DNA of 7,665 nt from assembly GCA_964517355.1 (NCBI GenBank), contig CAZFCK010000224.1:1-7665 (forward strand), read 5' to 3'. Positions 1 through 6,432 of the stretch are shown in pieces (the stretch's first letter is position 1; each line of letters begins with the position of its first letter). This stretch comes from CAZFCK01 sp964517355. Its GTDB lineage: Bacteria > Desulfobacterota > Desulfovibrionia > Desulfovibrionales > Desulfovibrionaceae. A program made the position numbers and the translations under genes. The notes beneath the pieces were generated by a model. That model was not told the DNA's origin. It saw only the letters and a program-made list of their open reading frames with translations, and did no database searches.

Positions 1-2
1 AG

Positions 3-87
3 CGCTAGATGCTCTTATGCATTTCCCTGGAACAATTGGAAATTGTTTCAGGAGAGAGCCTTGTTTCAAGGCGAAAATGCGCTAGCG
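3..87. other. Nested hairpin block, possible structured repeat or RNA
   Basis: This gene-free stretch folds on paper into a branched structure. Outer arms CGCTAG (3-8) and CTAGCG (82-87) are complementary, as are GCATTT (19-24) and AAATGC (75-80). They enclose two hairpins: the long palindrome at 26-52 and GCCTTG-TTT-CAAGGC at 58-72. A 10-nt bulge (9-18) separates the two outer stem pieces on the left side. The complementarity is read directly from the sequence; whether it folds or is transcribed is unknown. It does not look like a tRNA and matches no riboswitch I recognise. It could be the 3' region of a gene outside the window or a dispersed palindromic element. Confidence 0.35.
26..52. repeat. 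27-nt palindrome, copy 1 of a pair
   Basis: Arms CCTGGAACAATT (26-37) and AATTGTTTCAGG (41-52) pair at 11 of 12 positions around a 3-nt centre. A closely related perfect palindrome lies at 6277-6302, so this is one of at least two copies of an intergenic element in the window. No T-run follows on either strand, so a terminator role is not supported. It could be a dispersed extragenic palindrome or a protein-binding site. Confidence 0.6.
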
Positions 88-139
88 GCAGCCGTCAGGC
101 GCGGTCGTTTCGCGTCTTACGGATGGCGACAGCAACGCT

Positions 140-183
140 AAGGGTTTCCCCCTCCCATATCCAGTGAATTAATCAGCGTTTCC
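140..183 (+). repeat. 44-bp inverted repeat, left copy
   Basis: These 44 bp are the reverse complement of 7616-7659 with a single mismatch (position 155). The copy begins AAGGGTTTCCCCCTC and ends AATCAGCGTTTCC. Identity stops abruptly at both edges: position 139 differs from its partner, and the bases after 183 do not match those before 7616. The two copies enclose 7,432 bp that contain every gene in the window. They could be the ends of a mobile unit, ends of two IS copies pointing outward, or a dispersed short repeat. No transposase or integrase is visible and no target-site duplication is apparent. Confidence 0.85.
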
Positions 184-241
184 AAAAGGATTCCCATTGC
201 GCCGCAAACCGGTCATGCCCCCCGCCCCTGCAGCCGGGTTG

Positions 242-270
242 TGGGAAATGCTCCCATTTGCGCCCGCAAA
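242..270. promoter_or_regulatory. Two adjacent small palindromes upstream of the kinase gene
   Basis: TGGGA-AATGC-TCCCA (242-256) is followed directly by TTTGCG-CC-CGCAAA (257-270). They lie just upstream of the candidate promoter at 281-310 and about 120 nt before the kinase start, where an activator could bind. No known regulator motif is recognised, and short palindromes arise by chance fairly often. Confidence 0.25.
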
Positions 271-280
271 CAAACACCGC

Positions 281-310
281 TTGGCATTTTCTCTGTATTG
301 ATGTTATGTT
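281..310 (+). promoter_or_regulatory. Candidate sigma-70-like promoter for the histidine kinase gene
   Basis: TTGGCA (281-286) and TATGTT (305-310) are separated by 18 nt, giving a 5' leader of about 75 nt before the start at 391. The match is moderate. The TTGGCA element recalls a sigma-54 -24 box, but no GC lies at the required distance, so sigma-54 is not supported. Confidence 0.3.
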
Positions 311-390
311 CTAGCGGATATCTTTTTATGGTGTTGCGACGTTATGGATGCGCCTTTACCGAGTACCAACCACATGGATGATCGACACGC

Positions 391-3108
391 ATGCACACCT
401 TTAAACAAATACCATATTGGGGCAGAACCAGCTTTCGCCTGGCGATGCTGTTTCTTTTGCTGCTGACGCCCTTGATAATATGGGATTCTTTGCAGCTTGC
501 CGCGCGTGTTCGTGAAGACGAACAAAAAACGCTGCAAAGTCTCGTACGGTTCTCCACCGCCATTTCCGCGGAAAACGACACCCTTATCGCCGCGGCCCGG
601 GAAATGATGCTGGCTCTGGCCCAAGTCCAGGCCCTCCGGGAAGAAGACAGCGCCGCCTGCTCCGCGTTTCTGCAACGTGTCAGCCGGCAATATTCCCGTT
701 ACACGGTCTTCGCCAAAATCGACATCCACGGCGACGTGGTCTGCAGTTCCGGCCCCACGGACCCTTTTCTCAACGTCAGAGATGCACCTTATATACAAGA
801 GGCGCTGGACACAAACTCCTTTGTCATTTCCCGCTTTCTCATCGGCCCGCTCTCCGGCAAGCCGGTCCTGATTTTCTCCCAACCTATGCACAACGACGCC
901 GGTGAAATCAGCGGGGTCGTGGCCACGGGACTGAGCCTGGACTGGCTGGAAAAATATCTCTCAGCCATGCATCCGCAAAAAGCCCTCGTCGCCGTCCTCT
1001 TCGACGGCAACGGAACCGTGTTGGCCAATTTTCCGCCTGAGGCGTATGATATCGGGGAGTCCATCAAAGACTCACCCATGGCGCAGACCGCGCTCCACAC
1101 GAATGACGCCATGCTGCTCACCATGGCGCCTGACGGCAAGGAAGCGCTCGCCGCGCTCACCACGGTCAAGGACGTTCCCGGCGAGCTGCATGTGGCCTGC
1201 TACATGGAGCGCGATATGGCCTTGGCGCCCGTGCGCGCCGCAATGGCACAACAAATTCTCATATATTTTCTCACCGCGGCCCTCTCTCTGACCTTTGTCA
1301 TCATGGTCTCGAATAAATTGCTGTTGCGGTGGTTTCACGCGCTTTCGGCACAGGCGACCAGCCTGGCCCATGGCGATCTAACCGCACGCAGCCCCCTGCC
1401 ACCCGCCGGTACGGAAATGGGCAGCCTGATCCGGGTCATGAACAATATGGCCCAGGAGATGCAAAATCGCGATGCCGCGCTGCGCGAAAGCCTTGTGCGG
1501 TATCACGCGCTCATCGAAAACTTCCCCGACGGCTCCGTGCTCCTGTTCGATCAGAATTTGCGCTACGTCCTCGCGGATGGGGCGGGTCTGCGGGACATCG
1601 GCCTCTCCAAGGATCAACTCCTGGGTAAAACCCTGCACGAAATTTTCGAGCCGGATCTCCGTGCGCAATTGGAGCCCCTTTATCACGCCGCGCTCAAAGG
1701 GCGCCATGTGCGGTTGGAAATGCCCTTCGCCCAGCGGGTCTACGACGTACGCATCGTGCCCGTCGCATATGGGGCAACTCCCAGTCACGGCATGGTGGTC
1801 ACACAGGAAATCACCTCGCGCAAGCAGGCGGAAGAGGCCCTGCGCCACGCCAACGACGCCCTGGAAGAACGTGTCCGGCAACGCACCCTCGATCTTGAGC
1901 GCAGCAATCAGGAGTTGCAGCGTGAAATCCGGGAACGCGCCAATGTGGAAGAATCGCTGCGCCAAAGCGAAGCCCGGCTGAGCAGCATTATCGAAAACAC
2001 TCCCGTAGGAGTATGCATTACTGATGAAAACGATACGTTCACCTATGTAAACCCGGCGTTTTGCGCCATTTTCGGCTACAGCGACCAGGAACTCATCGGG
2101 ACCCACATCACCGCCCTGGCGCTGCAACAACGGCGGGAATTCCTGCTCGCGGCGCATCAAAACCTTCTGGCCACAGGCGAGACTCTCCATCTTGAGGGCG
2201 ACGTTTTGCGTAAGGATAAAACGCGGCTCACCGTGCTCGCCGACGCCATCCGGATCAGGGGCAAAGACAACTCCAACAAGGGAGTTGTCTTCACCATGGA
2301 CATAACATCGCGGAAACAGGCGGAGGACAGCCTGCGCGAAGCCAAGGAGATGGCGGAAAGGGCGAGCCGCGCCAAAAGCGAATTCCTTTCCATTGTGAGC
2401 CATGAAAGCAAAACGCCCCTCAACGCAGTGATCGGCTTGGCCGAACTCCTGCGGGACACGCACCTCGACGACGAGCAGCGGGATTACGTCGACGTACTGC
2501 TCAATTCCGCCAAGGTCATGCTGCGGCTAATCAACGACGTGCTCGATTTCTCCCGCCTTGAATCCCAAGAGGAAACAATCAGCAAGGAACCAATGGAAAT
2601 CCGCCCCCTCATCGACCAGGCCATGAACATTGTTTCCGCCGAGGCCGGGCAGAAGAACCTGAAAATAACCAGGGAGATCGCCGAAAGCATCCCCAACGTC
2701 ATCCTCGGCGACGGGCGCAATATGCAGCGCGTGTTGCAGCACCTGCTCTCCAACGCGGTCAAGTTCACCAATCAAGGTGAAGTGCGGGTGACGGTCTCCT
2801 GCCTGGACACCTGCTCCGGCTCCGAGGATGAAAATGCGATACCGTATGAAACAACGACGCCGGCCATGCTCGCCATTTCTGTGAGCGACACGGGAACCGG
2901 GATTCCTGAAGACCAGTTGCAACGCATATTCGACTCCTTTACCCAGCTTGACGGCACATTGAGCCGCGCCCACGGCGGCATCGGTCTCGGGCTGAGCATC
3001 AGCAGAGGTCTGGTGTCTCTCATGGGCGGCACTCTGGAAGTGCAAAGCGCTCCAGGCAAGGGAAGCGTTTTCACGTTCACCTGCCCCGTGGAGATTATCC
3101 ATACGTGA
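391..3108 (+). CDS. Membrane sensor histidine kinase (Cache-like, HAMP, two PAS)
   Basis: This 905-residue protein should autophosphorylate in response to a periplasmic signal and pass phosphate to an unseen response regulator. A first membrane helix (about 15-31) is followed by a roughly 255-residue periplasmic domain resembling a double Cache sensor, then a second helix (about 289-312). HAMP (about 313-365), PAS (about 367-478), a charged coiled coil and a second PAS (about 527-640) follow. The HisKA H-box has His671 in SHESKTPLN, where most family members have SHE-(L/I)-RTPLN. The ATPase domain has N788, DTGTG from D833 and GGIGLGLS from G862. The sensor contains Cys90, Cys118 and Cys270. 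There is no receiver domain. ATG 391 has only a weak ribosome site (GGA at 376-378), but no better in-frame start precedes the first helix. It lies upstream of the repressor-reductase cluster, so a link to sulfur-compound sensing is possible but unproven. Confidence 0.93.
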   Translation: MHTFKQIPYWGRTSFRLAMLFLLLLTPLIIWDSLQLAARVREDEQKTLQSLVRFSTAISAENDTLIAAAREMMLALAQVQALREEDSAACSAFLQRVSRQYSRYTVFAKIDIHGDVVCSSGPTDPFLNVRDAPYIQEALDTNSFVISRFLIGPLSGKPVLIFSQPMHNDAGEISGVVATGLSLDWLEKYLSAMHPQKALVAVLFDGNGTVLANFPPEAYDIGESIKDSPMAQTALHTNDAMLLTMAPDGKEALAALTTVKDVPGELHVACYMERDMALAPVRAAMAQQILIYFLTAALSLTFVIMVSNKLLLRWFHALSAQATSLAHGDLTARSPLPPAGTEMGSLIRVMNNMAQEMQNRDAALRESLVRYHALIENFPDGSVLLFDQNLRYVLADGAGLRDIGLSKDQLLGKTLHEIFEPDLRAQLEPLYHAALKGRHVRLEMPFAQRVYDVRIVPVAYGATPSHGMVVTQEITSRKQAEEALRHANDALEERVRQRTLDLERSNQELQREIRERANVEESLRQSEARLSSIIENTPVGVCITDENDTFTYVNPAFCAIFGYSDQELIGTHITALALQQRREFLLAAHQNLLATGETLHLEGDVLRKDKTRLTVLADAIRIRGKDNSNKGVVFTMDITSRKQAEDSLREAKEMAERASRAKSEFLSIVSHESKTPLNAVIGLAELLRDTHLDDEQRDYVDVLLNSAKVMLRLINDVLDFSRLESQEETISKEPMEIRPLIDQAMNIVSAEAGQKNLKITREIAESIPNVILGDGRNMQRVLQHLLSNAVKFTNQGEVRVTVSCLDTCSGSEDENAIPYETTTPAMLAISVSDTGTGIPEDQLQRIFDSFTQLDGTLSRAHGGIGLGLSISRGLVSLMGGTLEVQSAPGKGSVFTFTCPVEIIHT

Positions 3109-3212
3109 CGAGGCGGAGCCGCAAGCGGTCTTTCAAATTCAACGGAAAGGCAAAACTGAGCCCGTGGCGCTTCATATGAGCAAGACGAGGGTATGCATTC
3201 CGCAATTGAGGA

Positions 3213-3241
3213 TTGATGGCGATACCCCCTTTGGGTATACT
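3213..3241 (+). promoter_or_regulatory. Promoter of the CsoR-family repressor gene
   Basis: TTGATG (3213-3218) and TATACT (3236-3241) are 17 nt apart, a good sigma-70-type promoter. The operator at 3222-3238 fills the spacer and overlaps the -10 element, so repressor binding would block polymerase, consistent with autorepression. The leader to the start codon at 3348 is about 100 nt. The rest of the gap after the kinase gene (3109-3212) shows no gene and only a very short GC stem near 3124, too weak to call a terminator. Confidence 0.65.
3222..3238. promoter_or_regulatory. CsoR/CstR-type operator 1
   Basis: ATACCCCCTTTGGGTAT is a C-tract/G-tract site with ATACCC and GGGTAT ends, the general form known for CsoR-family operators. 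Read on the other strand it matches operator 2 (3651-3667) at 14 of 17 positions. It sits inside the promoter of the CsoR-family gene itself, which strongly suggests autoregulation. Confidence 0.72.
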
Positions 3242-3347
3242 CGCACAATCCGGCCCTCTTCTCACTGCTCCCCCTTGCCCCCGTGCGGCGGTTTCAAGGC
3301 GGCTGAGGAGCGGCCCCGCACACCATACGGCATATGAGGAGCATGCA

Positions 3348-3638
3348 ATGACCGGTCGTATCGAAACAGCCGAACACTTGAAAAACAACGTATTGGCCAG
3401 GCTGAAAAAAATCTCGGGGCAACTCAACGGCATTACGAACATGGTGGAAAACGGCAAGGAATGTGAGGACATCCTTACGCAGGTCAAGGCCGTGCGCGCG
3501 GCGCTCAAGTCCATGAACACCGTGATCGTCAAACGTTACCTCCTTACCTGCAACCAGGAAATGCGGCACAAGACGGCTGAGGAGCAATACCTGCAATTGG
3601 AAAACATGGTCACCATCCTGGCCCGATTCATGGAATAG
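3348..3638 (+). CDS. CsoR/RcnR/CstR-family transcriptional repressor, likely thiol-sensing
   Basis: This 96-residue all-helical DNA-binding repressor has the usual family length. The start at 3348 is supported by GAGGA (3336-3340) seven nt upstream; longer in-frame readings run through the promoter and operator. The N-terminal helix carries RLKKISGQLNGI (18-29), typical of the family. The sensing positions are Cys39 and Cys68, 29 apart as in copper CsoR and persulfide-sensing CstR. The position of the copper-ligand His, 25 after the first Cys, is Tyr64. Without that His a copper role is unlikely; a dithiol that reacts with persulfide or polysulfide, as in CstR, fits better (inference). Two matching operators, at its own promoter and at the reductase promoter, suggest that it controls both. 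Formaldehyde- or nickel-sensing relatives (FrmR, RcnR) are less likely because their extra His ligands are not evident. Confidence 0.92.
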   Translation: MTGRIETAEHLKNNVLARLKKISGQLNGITNMVENGKECEDILTQVKAVRAALKSMNTVIVKRYLLTCNQEMRHKTAEEQYLQLENMVTILARFME

Positions 3639-3641
3639 CCC

Positions 3642-3670
3642 TTGCCTTTTATACCACTAGGGGGTATAGG
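3642..3670 (+). promoter_or_regulatory. Promoter of the leader-reductase-cytochrome b unit
   Basis: TTGCCT (3642-3647) and TATAGG (3665-3670) are 17 nt apart. Each element matches consensus only moderately, but the geometry is identical to the repressor's promoter: the operator starts 9 nt and the -10 starts 23 nt after the first base of the -35. It begins 3 nt after the repressor stop codon. The resulting 5' leader is about 140 nt before the first ribosome site and includes a further GGTATACC palindrome (3717-3724) that could be an accessory half-site. Confidence 0.55.
3651..3667. promoter_or_regulatory. CsoR/CstR-type operator 2
   Basis: ATACCACTAGGGGGTAT matches the reverse complement of operator 1 (ATACCCAAAGGGGGTAT) at 14 of 17 positions, including both ends and the G-tract. 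It lies between the repressor gene and the reductase unit, within the candidate promoter at 3642-3670. This predicts that the repressor shuts off the octahaem cytochrome and cytochrome b genes. Confidence 0.7.
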
Positions 3671-3814
3671 TATTATTAAGGATATTTCAAATAGGCTCCA
3701 GCCATATTTCATAGAGGGTATACCGCCATCCTGGCAGTTTATTCCGGCGCGATCGGCAAGTTCCGTGACCACACGCGCTCGCAACCTCGTCGTATTATGA
3801 CAAAGGAGGCCTTT

Positions 3815-3847
3815 ATGTACCGCTACCGCATGGAGGTGTGGCCATGA
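3815..3847 (+). CDS. Putative 10-codon leader peptide coupled to the reductase gene
   Basis: ATG 3815 follows a near-perfect ribosome site, AAAGGAGG (3802-3809), with a 5-nt spacer. The frame reads MYRYRMEVWP and stops at TGA 3845-3847, overlapping the reductase ATG (3844-3846) as ATGA. That 4-nt overlap is typical of translational coupling. The reductase's own GGAGG (3832-3836) lies inside this frame, so ribosomes translating the leader would pass over or open it. The leader's ribosome site is itself part of a small palindrome, AAAGG-AGG-CCTTT (3802-3814). An in-frame ATG at 3797 would give 16 residues but precedes the ribosome site. The peptide is too short for homology; it could be only a coupling device, or the strong site could be fortuitous. 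Confidence 0.5.
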   Translation: MYRYRMEVWP

Positions 3848-5496
3848 CGACCGTTACCCGTCTCATGCACACACCGGTCCGGGCGCTTTTGTTCAGCGCG
3901 CTCGCTCTTGTCTTCGCGGCAACCTGTTTCGCCTCGCAACTTCCAGCCCCAGCCGCCGACGCGGACTACGGAGCCGCCGAGGCCCGCCTGGTGGCTTCCG
4001 GCCTCCCGCAACGCTGGATTACGGCCGATCACAGCAAGCACAAAGTCTTGCAAGGCAATTTCACGTCCGGCCCCGAGGTCACGGCCGCCTGTCTCACCTG
4101 TCACAACGAGGCGGCCGCCCAAGTGCAGAAAACCATACACTGGACCTGGATCTGCCCCCAGGACCCGAACAAGGTCATGGGCAAGTACGGTCTGACCATC
4201 AATAATTTCTGCATCTCCGTACCTTCAAACGAACCGCGCTGCACCTCGTGCCACGCGGGTTACGGCTGGAAGGACAAGAGCTTCATGGAGACCGCGACGC
4301 AAAACGACGTGGATTGTCTTGTCTGCCACGAACAAACCGGCACCTATAAAAAATTCCCGACCGGTGCGGGAAACCCCGTCAGCGAACCCAAAAAATTCGA
4401 CGGCAAAGACTTTTTGCCCCCAGAATGGAACAAGGTCGCGCAAAGCGTGGGGCGGCCCAACCGGAAAAATTGCGGGGTCTGCCACTTTTACGGCGGCGGC
4501 GGCGACGGCGTGAAGCATGGCGACCTTGATTCGTCCCTGCTCAAGCCCAACAAGGAACTCGACGTGCACATGGCTGTGGACGGACCCAACTTTGACTGCG
4601 TGCGCTGCCATACCACCAAGGCCCATTCCATTGCGGGGCGCTGCTACAAGCATCCCGCCAGCACGGACCCGAATCTGAGCCTGATCAACGACGACCAGAT
4701 CACCCGCATCACCTGCGTCTCCTGCCATACCACCAAGCCGCACAAACCAGGACACAAGGCCAACGACCATACGGACAAAGTGGCTTGCCAATCCTGTCAC
4801 ATCCCCACCTTTGCCAGGGAACTCCCCACAAAAATGTGGTGGGACTGGTCCCAGGCCGGCGACAAAAATCGCAAGGGCGAAGACCAGTTCGGAAAACATA
4901 CCTACGACCCCAAAAAGGGCGAGTTTGTCTGGCAAAAAAACGTGGTGCCCGAGTACTTCTGGTTCAACGGCGTCATGAACTACATCCTGGTCACCGACAA
5001 AATCGACCCGGCCAGCCCCGTCAAAGTCAACGCCGTTGTGGGCAGCAGGGAAGATCCCGATTCGCGTATCTACCCCTTCAAGGTGCATCGCGGCAAAACA
5101 CCTTATGATCCTGGGAACGAGACCATGCTTGTGCCGCATCTGTTCCCCAGCAACAAAAACGACAGCGCCGCATATTGGAAAGGGTTCAACTGGACGGATG
5201 CCTCCCAGGCCGGCATGGACTACATGGGCCTGCCCTTCAGCGGCAAGGTGGACTTCGTGGAAACGGAATACCACTACCCCACCACCCATATGGTCGCCCC
5301 TAAAGACAAGGCAGTGGCCTGCATGGAATGCCATAGCGGCAACAGCCGCCTGGCCTCGCTCGCCGGATTCTACATGCCGGGGCGCGACAGTTTCGCCCTG
5401 CTCGACATGTTCGGCTGGCTCCTGGTGTTCGGATCACTGGCCGGAGTCATCGGCCACGGCGTGCTGCGCATGATCTCCAGCTCAAAAAGGGGGTGA
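3844..5496 (+). CDS. otr: Octahaem c-type cytochrome, tetrathionate reductase (Otr) family, membrane-anchored
   Basis: This periplasmic multihaem reductase has 550 residues and probably reduces tetrathionate; the family also reduces nitrite and hydroxylamine in vitro, so the true substrate is uncertain. A signal peptide (about 1-30, hydrophobic core about 14-27) precedes eight CxxCH haem motifs, starting at C83, C133, C158, C210, C252, C291, C315 and C493. The segment after the second motif (GYGWKDKSF, 139-147) contains lysines that are candidates for the unusual Lys haem ligation described for Shewanella Otr. CGVCHFYGGGGDGVKHGDLD (210-229) is characteristic of the family. The C-terminus has a membrane helix (about 522-541) containing His538, then a basic tail, so the protein is probably anchored. 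ATG 3844 is chosen because GGAGG (3832-3836) is 7 nt upstream; GTG 3838 is too close to it. There is no CxxCK motif as in pentahaem nitrite reductase. The gene is coupled to the cytochrome b gene 3 nt downstream. Confidence 0.93.
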   Translation: MTTVTRLMHTPVRALLFSALALVFAATCFASQLPAPAADADYGAAEARLVASGLPQRWITADHSKHKVLQGNFTSGPEVTAACLTCHNEAAAQVQKTIHWTWICPQDPNKVMGKYGLTINNFCISVPSNEPRCTSCHAGYGWKDKSFMETATQNDVDCLVCHEQTGTYKKFPTGAGNPVSEPKKFDGKDFLPPEWNKVAQSVGRPNRKNCGVCHFYGGGGDGVKHGDLDSSLLKPNKELDVHMAVDGPNFDCVRCHTTKAHSIAGRCYKHPASTDPNLSLINDDQITRITCVSCHTTKPHKPGHKANDHTDKVACQSCHIPTFARELPTKMWWDWSQAGDKNRKGEDQFGKHTYDPKKGEFVWQKNVVPEYFWFNGVMNYILVTDKIDPASPVKVNAVVGSREDPDSRIYPFKVHRGKTPYDPGNETMLVPHLFPSNKNDSAAYWKGFNWTDASQAGMDYMGLPFSGKVDFVETEYHYPTTHMVAPKDKAVACMECHSGNSRLASLAGFYMPGRDSFALLDMFGWLLVFGSLAGVIGHGVLRMISSSKRG

Positions 5497-5499
5497 GAC

Positions 5500-6156
5500 A
5501 TGAACAAACCAAAAAACACCGTCAGGGTATACCTTTATTCCCGCTTCGAACGCTTCTGGCACTGGGTGCAGGCTTTGCTCATGTTCGCGCTCCTGCTTAC
5601 CGGATTCGAACTGCACGGCACCTACTCCCTCTTTGGCTATGAAAACGCGCATAACATCCATATCTATGCGGCGTGGAGTCTGCTCATCCTCTTCGCCTTC
5701 ATCATCTTCTGGCTGCTGACCACAGGAGAATGGAAGCAATACGTCCCGACAATGAAGAAAATCGTCGATGTGGCGCGGTATTACGCATACGGCATATTCA
5801 GGGGCGAACCGCACCCCGTGCCCAAGACGCAACGCGCCAAGCACAACCCCTTGCAGCGTCTCACCTATCTCACAATCGTCTCCTTTCTGCTGCCGTTTCA
5901 AATGATTACCGGCCTGCTGTATTACTACTACAACGATTGGCCGCTCTGGGGGCTTGATTGGAGTCTCGGCCCCATTGCCTTCTTGCACACCCTGGGGGCC
6001 TTCCTCTTCCTGCAATTCATTATCGTGCATGTGTACATGACCACCACCGGCCACACCATCTTCGCCCATGTGGCGGCCATGTGCTCCGGATGGGAAGAGG
6101 TGGAGGACGAAACAACAGTCCAGGATTGGGAGGTCAAGAAACCTTCAGGCGCGTAA
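5500..6156 (+). CDS. Cytochrome b561-type membrane subunit, probable quinol oxidase of the octahaem reductase
   Basis: This 218-residue integral membrane protein resembles the di-haem cytochrome b subunits of thiosulfate reductase, formate dehydrogenase and Ni-Fe hydrogenase. Four hydrophobic segments are visible (about 19-36, 52-74, 122-142 and 159-181). His21, His54, His163 and His177 lie in or near them and are the likely ligands of two b haems. FERFWHW (16-22) is a typical first-helix start. It should take electrons from menaquinol and pass them to the octahaem cytochrome, whose gene ends 3 nt upstream. A GGGGGTGAG ribosome site overlaps the upstream stop region. The cytoplasmic tail after about residue 190 is acidic. 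The family call is firm; the pairing with the reductase rests on gene order. Confidence 0.9.
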   Translation: MNKPKNTVRVYLYSRFERFWHWVQALLMFALLLTGFELHGTYSLFGYENAHNIHIYAAWSLLILFAFIIFWLLTTGEWKQYVPTMKKIVDVARYYAYGIFRGEPHPVPKTQRAKHNPLQRLTYLTIVSFLLPFQMITGLLYYYYNDWPLWGLDWSLGPIAFLHTLGAFLFLQFIIVHVYMTTTGHTIFAHVAAMCSGWEEVEDETTVQDWEVKKPSGA

Positions 6157-6180
6157 CCGCTGAACCGGGCGCGCAGCGGC

Positions 6181-6232
6181 GGCCTTCCGGGGGGGAAACT
6201 CACGCACGAAATGCTCCCCCGGAAGGCCTTTT
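6181..6232 (+). terminator. Rho-independent terminator of the reductase unit
   Basis: GGCCTTCCGGGGG (6181-6193) pairs perfectly with CCCCCGGAAGGCC (6216-6228), a 13-bp GC-rich stem with a 22-nt loop, followed by TTTT. It lies 24 nt after the cytochrome b stop codon and separates this unit from the next one. Confidence 0.85.
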
Positions 6233-6276
6233 CGCGGCAGCAATCCAGCGCATTTTCGCATTTGGATAAGGCTCAC

Positions 6277-6302
6277 CCTGAAACAATGTTCATTGTTTCA
6301 GG
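6277..6302. repeat. 26-nt perfect palindrome, copy 2 of a pair
   Basis: CCTGAAACAATG (6277-6288) and CATTGTTTCAGG (6291-6302) are perfect 12-bp arms around TT. The arms match the element at 26-52 at 10 or 11 of 12 positions. It lies after the terminator with no T-run, so it is not a second terminator. The gene-free stretch 6157-6563 holds, in order, the terminator, this palindrome, a candidate promoter and two leader hairpins. Confidence 0.65.
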
Positions 6303-6369
6303 AAAAAGCACAAGAGCGTCTATACTATTTCAAAGTTGAGGTGCCCTAAAAGATCCATCGTATCTCCTC

Positions 6370-6398
6370 TTGACTCTCCAGCCTGTCCTGCGCATGTT
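6370..6398 (+). promoter_or_regulatory. Candidate promoter for the hypothetical-thioesterase unit
   Basis: TTGACT (6370-6375, five of six consensus bases) is followed after 17 nt by CATGTT (6393-6398), a weak -10. If it is used, the transcript has a leader of about 160 nt containing the hairpins at 6433-6453 and 6500-6533. The upstream terminator at 6181-6232 makes an independent promoter in this gap likely. Confidence 0.35.
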
Positions 6399-6432
6399 AG
6401 ACGCACATTTTATCCCAACGGATGGTGAGCAG

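Noticed and set aside
281..300. Sigma-54 promoter upstream of the kinase
   Set aside because: TTGGCA is present, but the expected GC of the -12 element is absent at the right distance.
301..381. 26-codon ORF from ATG 301 ending 9 nt before the kinase start
   Set aside because: There is no ribosome site, and its start lies at the candidate -10 box, so it would not be properly transcribed.
1378..2463. 361-codon open frame on the - strand inside the kinase gene
   Set aside because: It is antisense to a gene with clear PAS and HisKA domains, and its translation shows no domain. Long antisense frames are common opposite GC-rich genes.
3348..3638. Copper-sensing CsoR annotation
   Set aside because: The conserved His ligand is replaced by Tyr64 and no copper ATPase or chaperone gene is nearby; only family membership is supported.
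3695..3847. Longer frame upstream of and in frame with the 10-codon leader
   Set aside because: It is open back to 3695 but offers only a CTG or the ATG at 3797 as starts, and neither has a ribosome site. The strong site fits ATG 3815.
4225..5334. 369-codon open frame on the - strand inside the octahaem cytochrome gene
   Set aside because: The + strand carries eight CxxCH motifs; the reverse translation has low-complexity Val/Gly/His-rich sequence without recognisable features.
3844..5496. Hydroxylamine oxidoreductase or octahaem nitrite reductase
   Set aside because: All eight motifs are CxxCH with none CxxCK, and the CGVCHFYGGGGDGVKHGDLD segment points to the Otr family. Activity on nitrogen compounds is not excluded.
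6277..6302. Second terminator
   Set aside because: The palindrome is perfect but is followed by A-rich, not T-rich, sequence on the + strand, and no T-run follows on the - strand.
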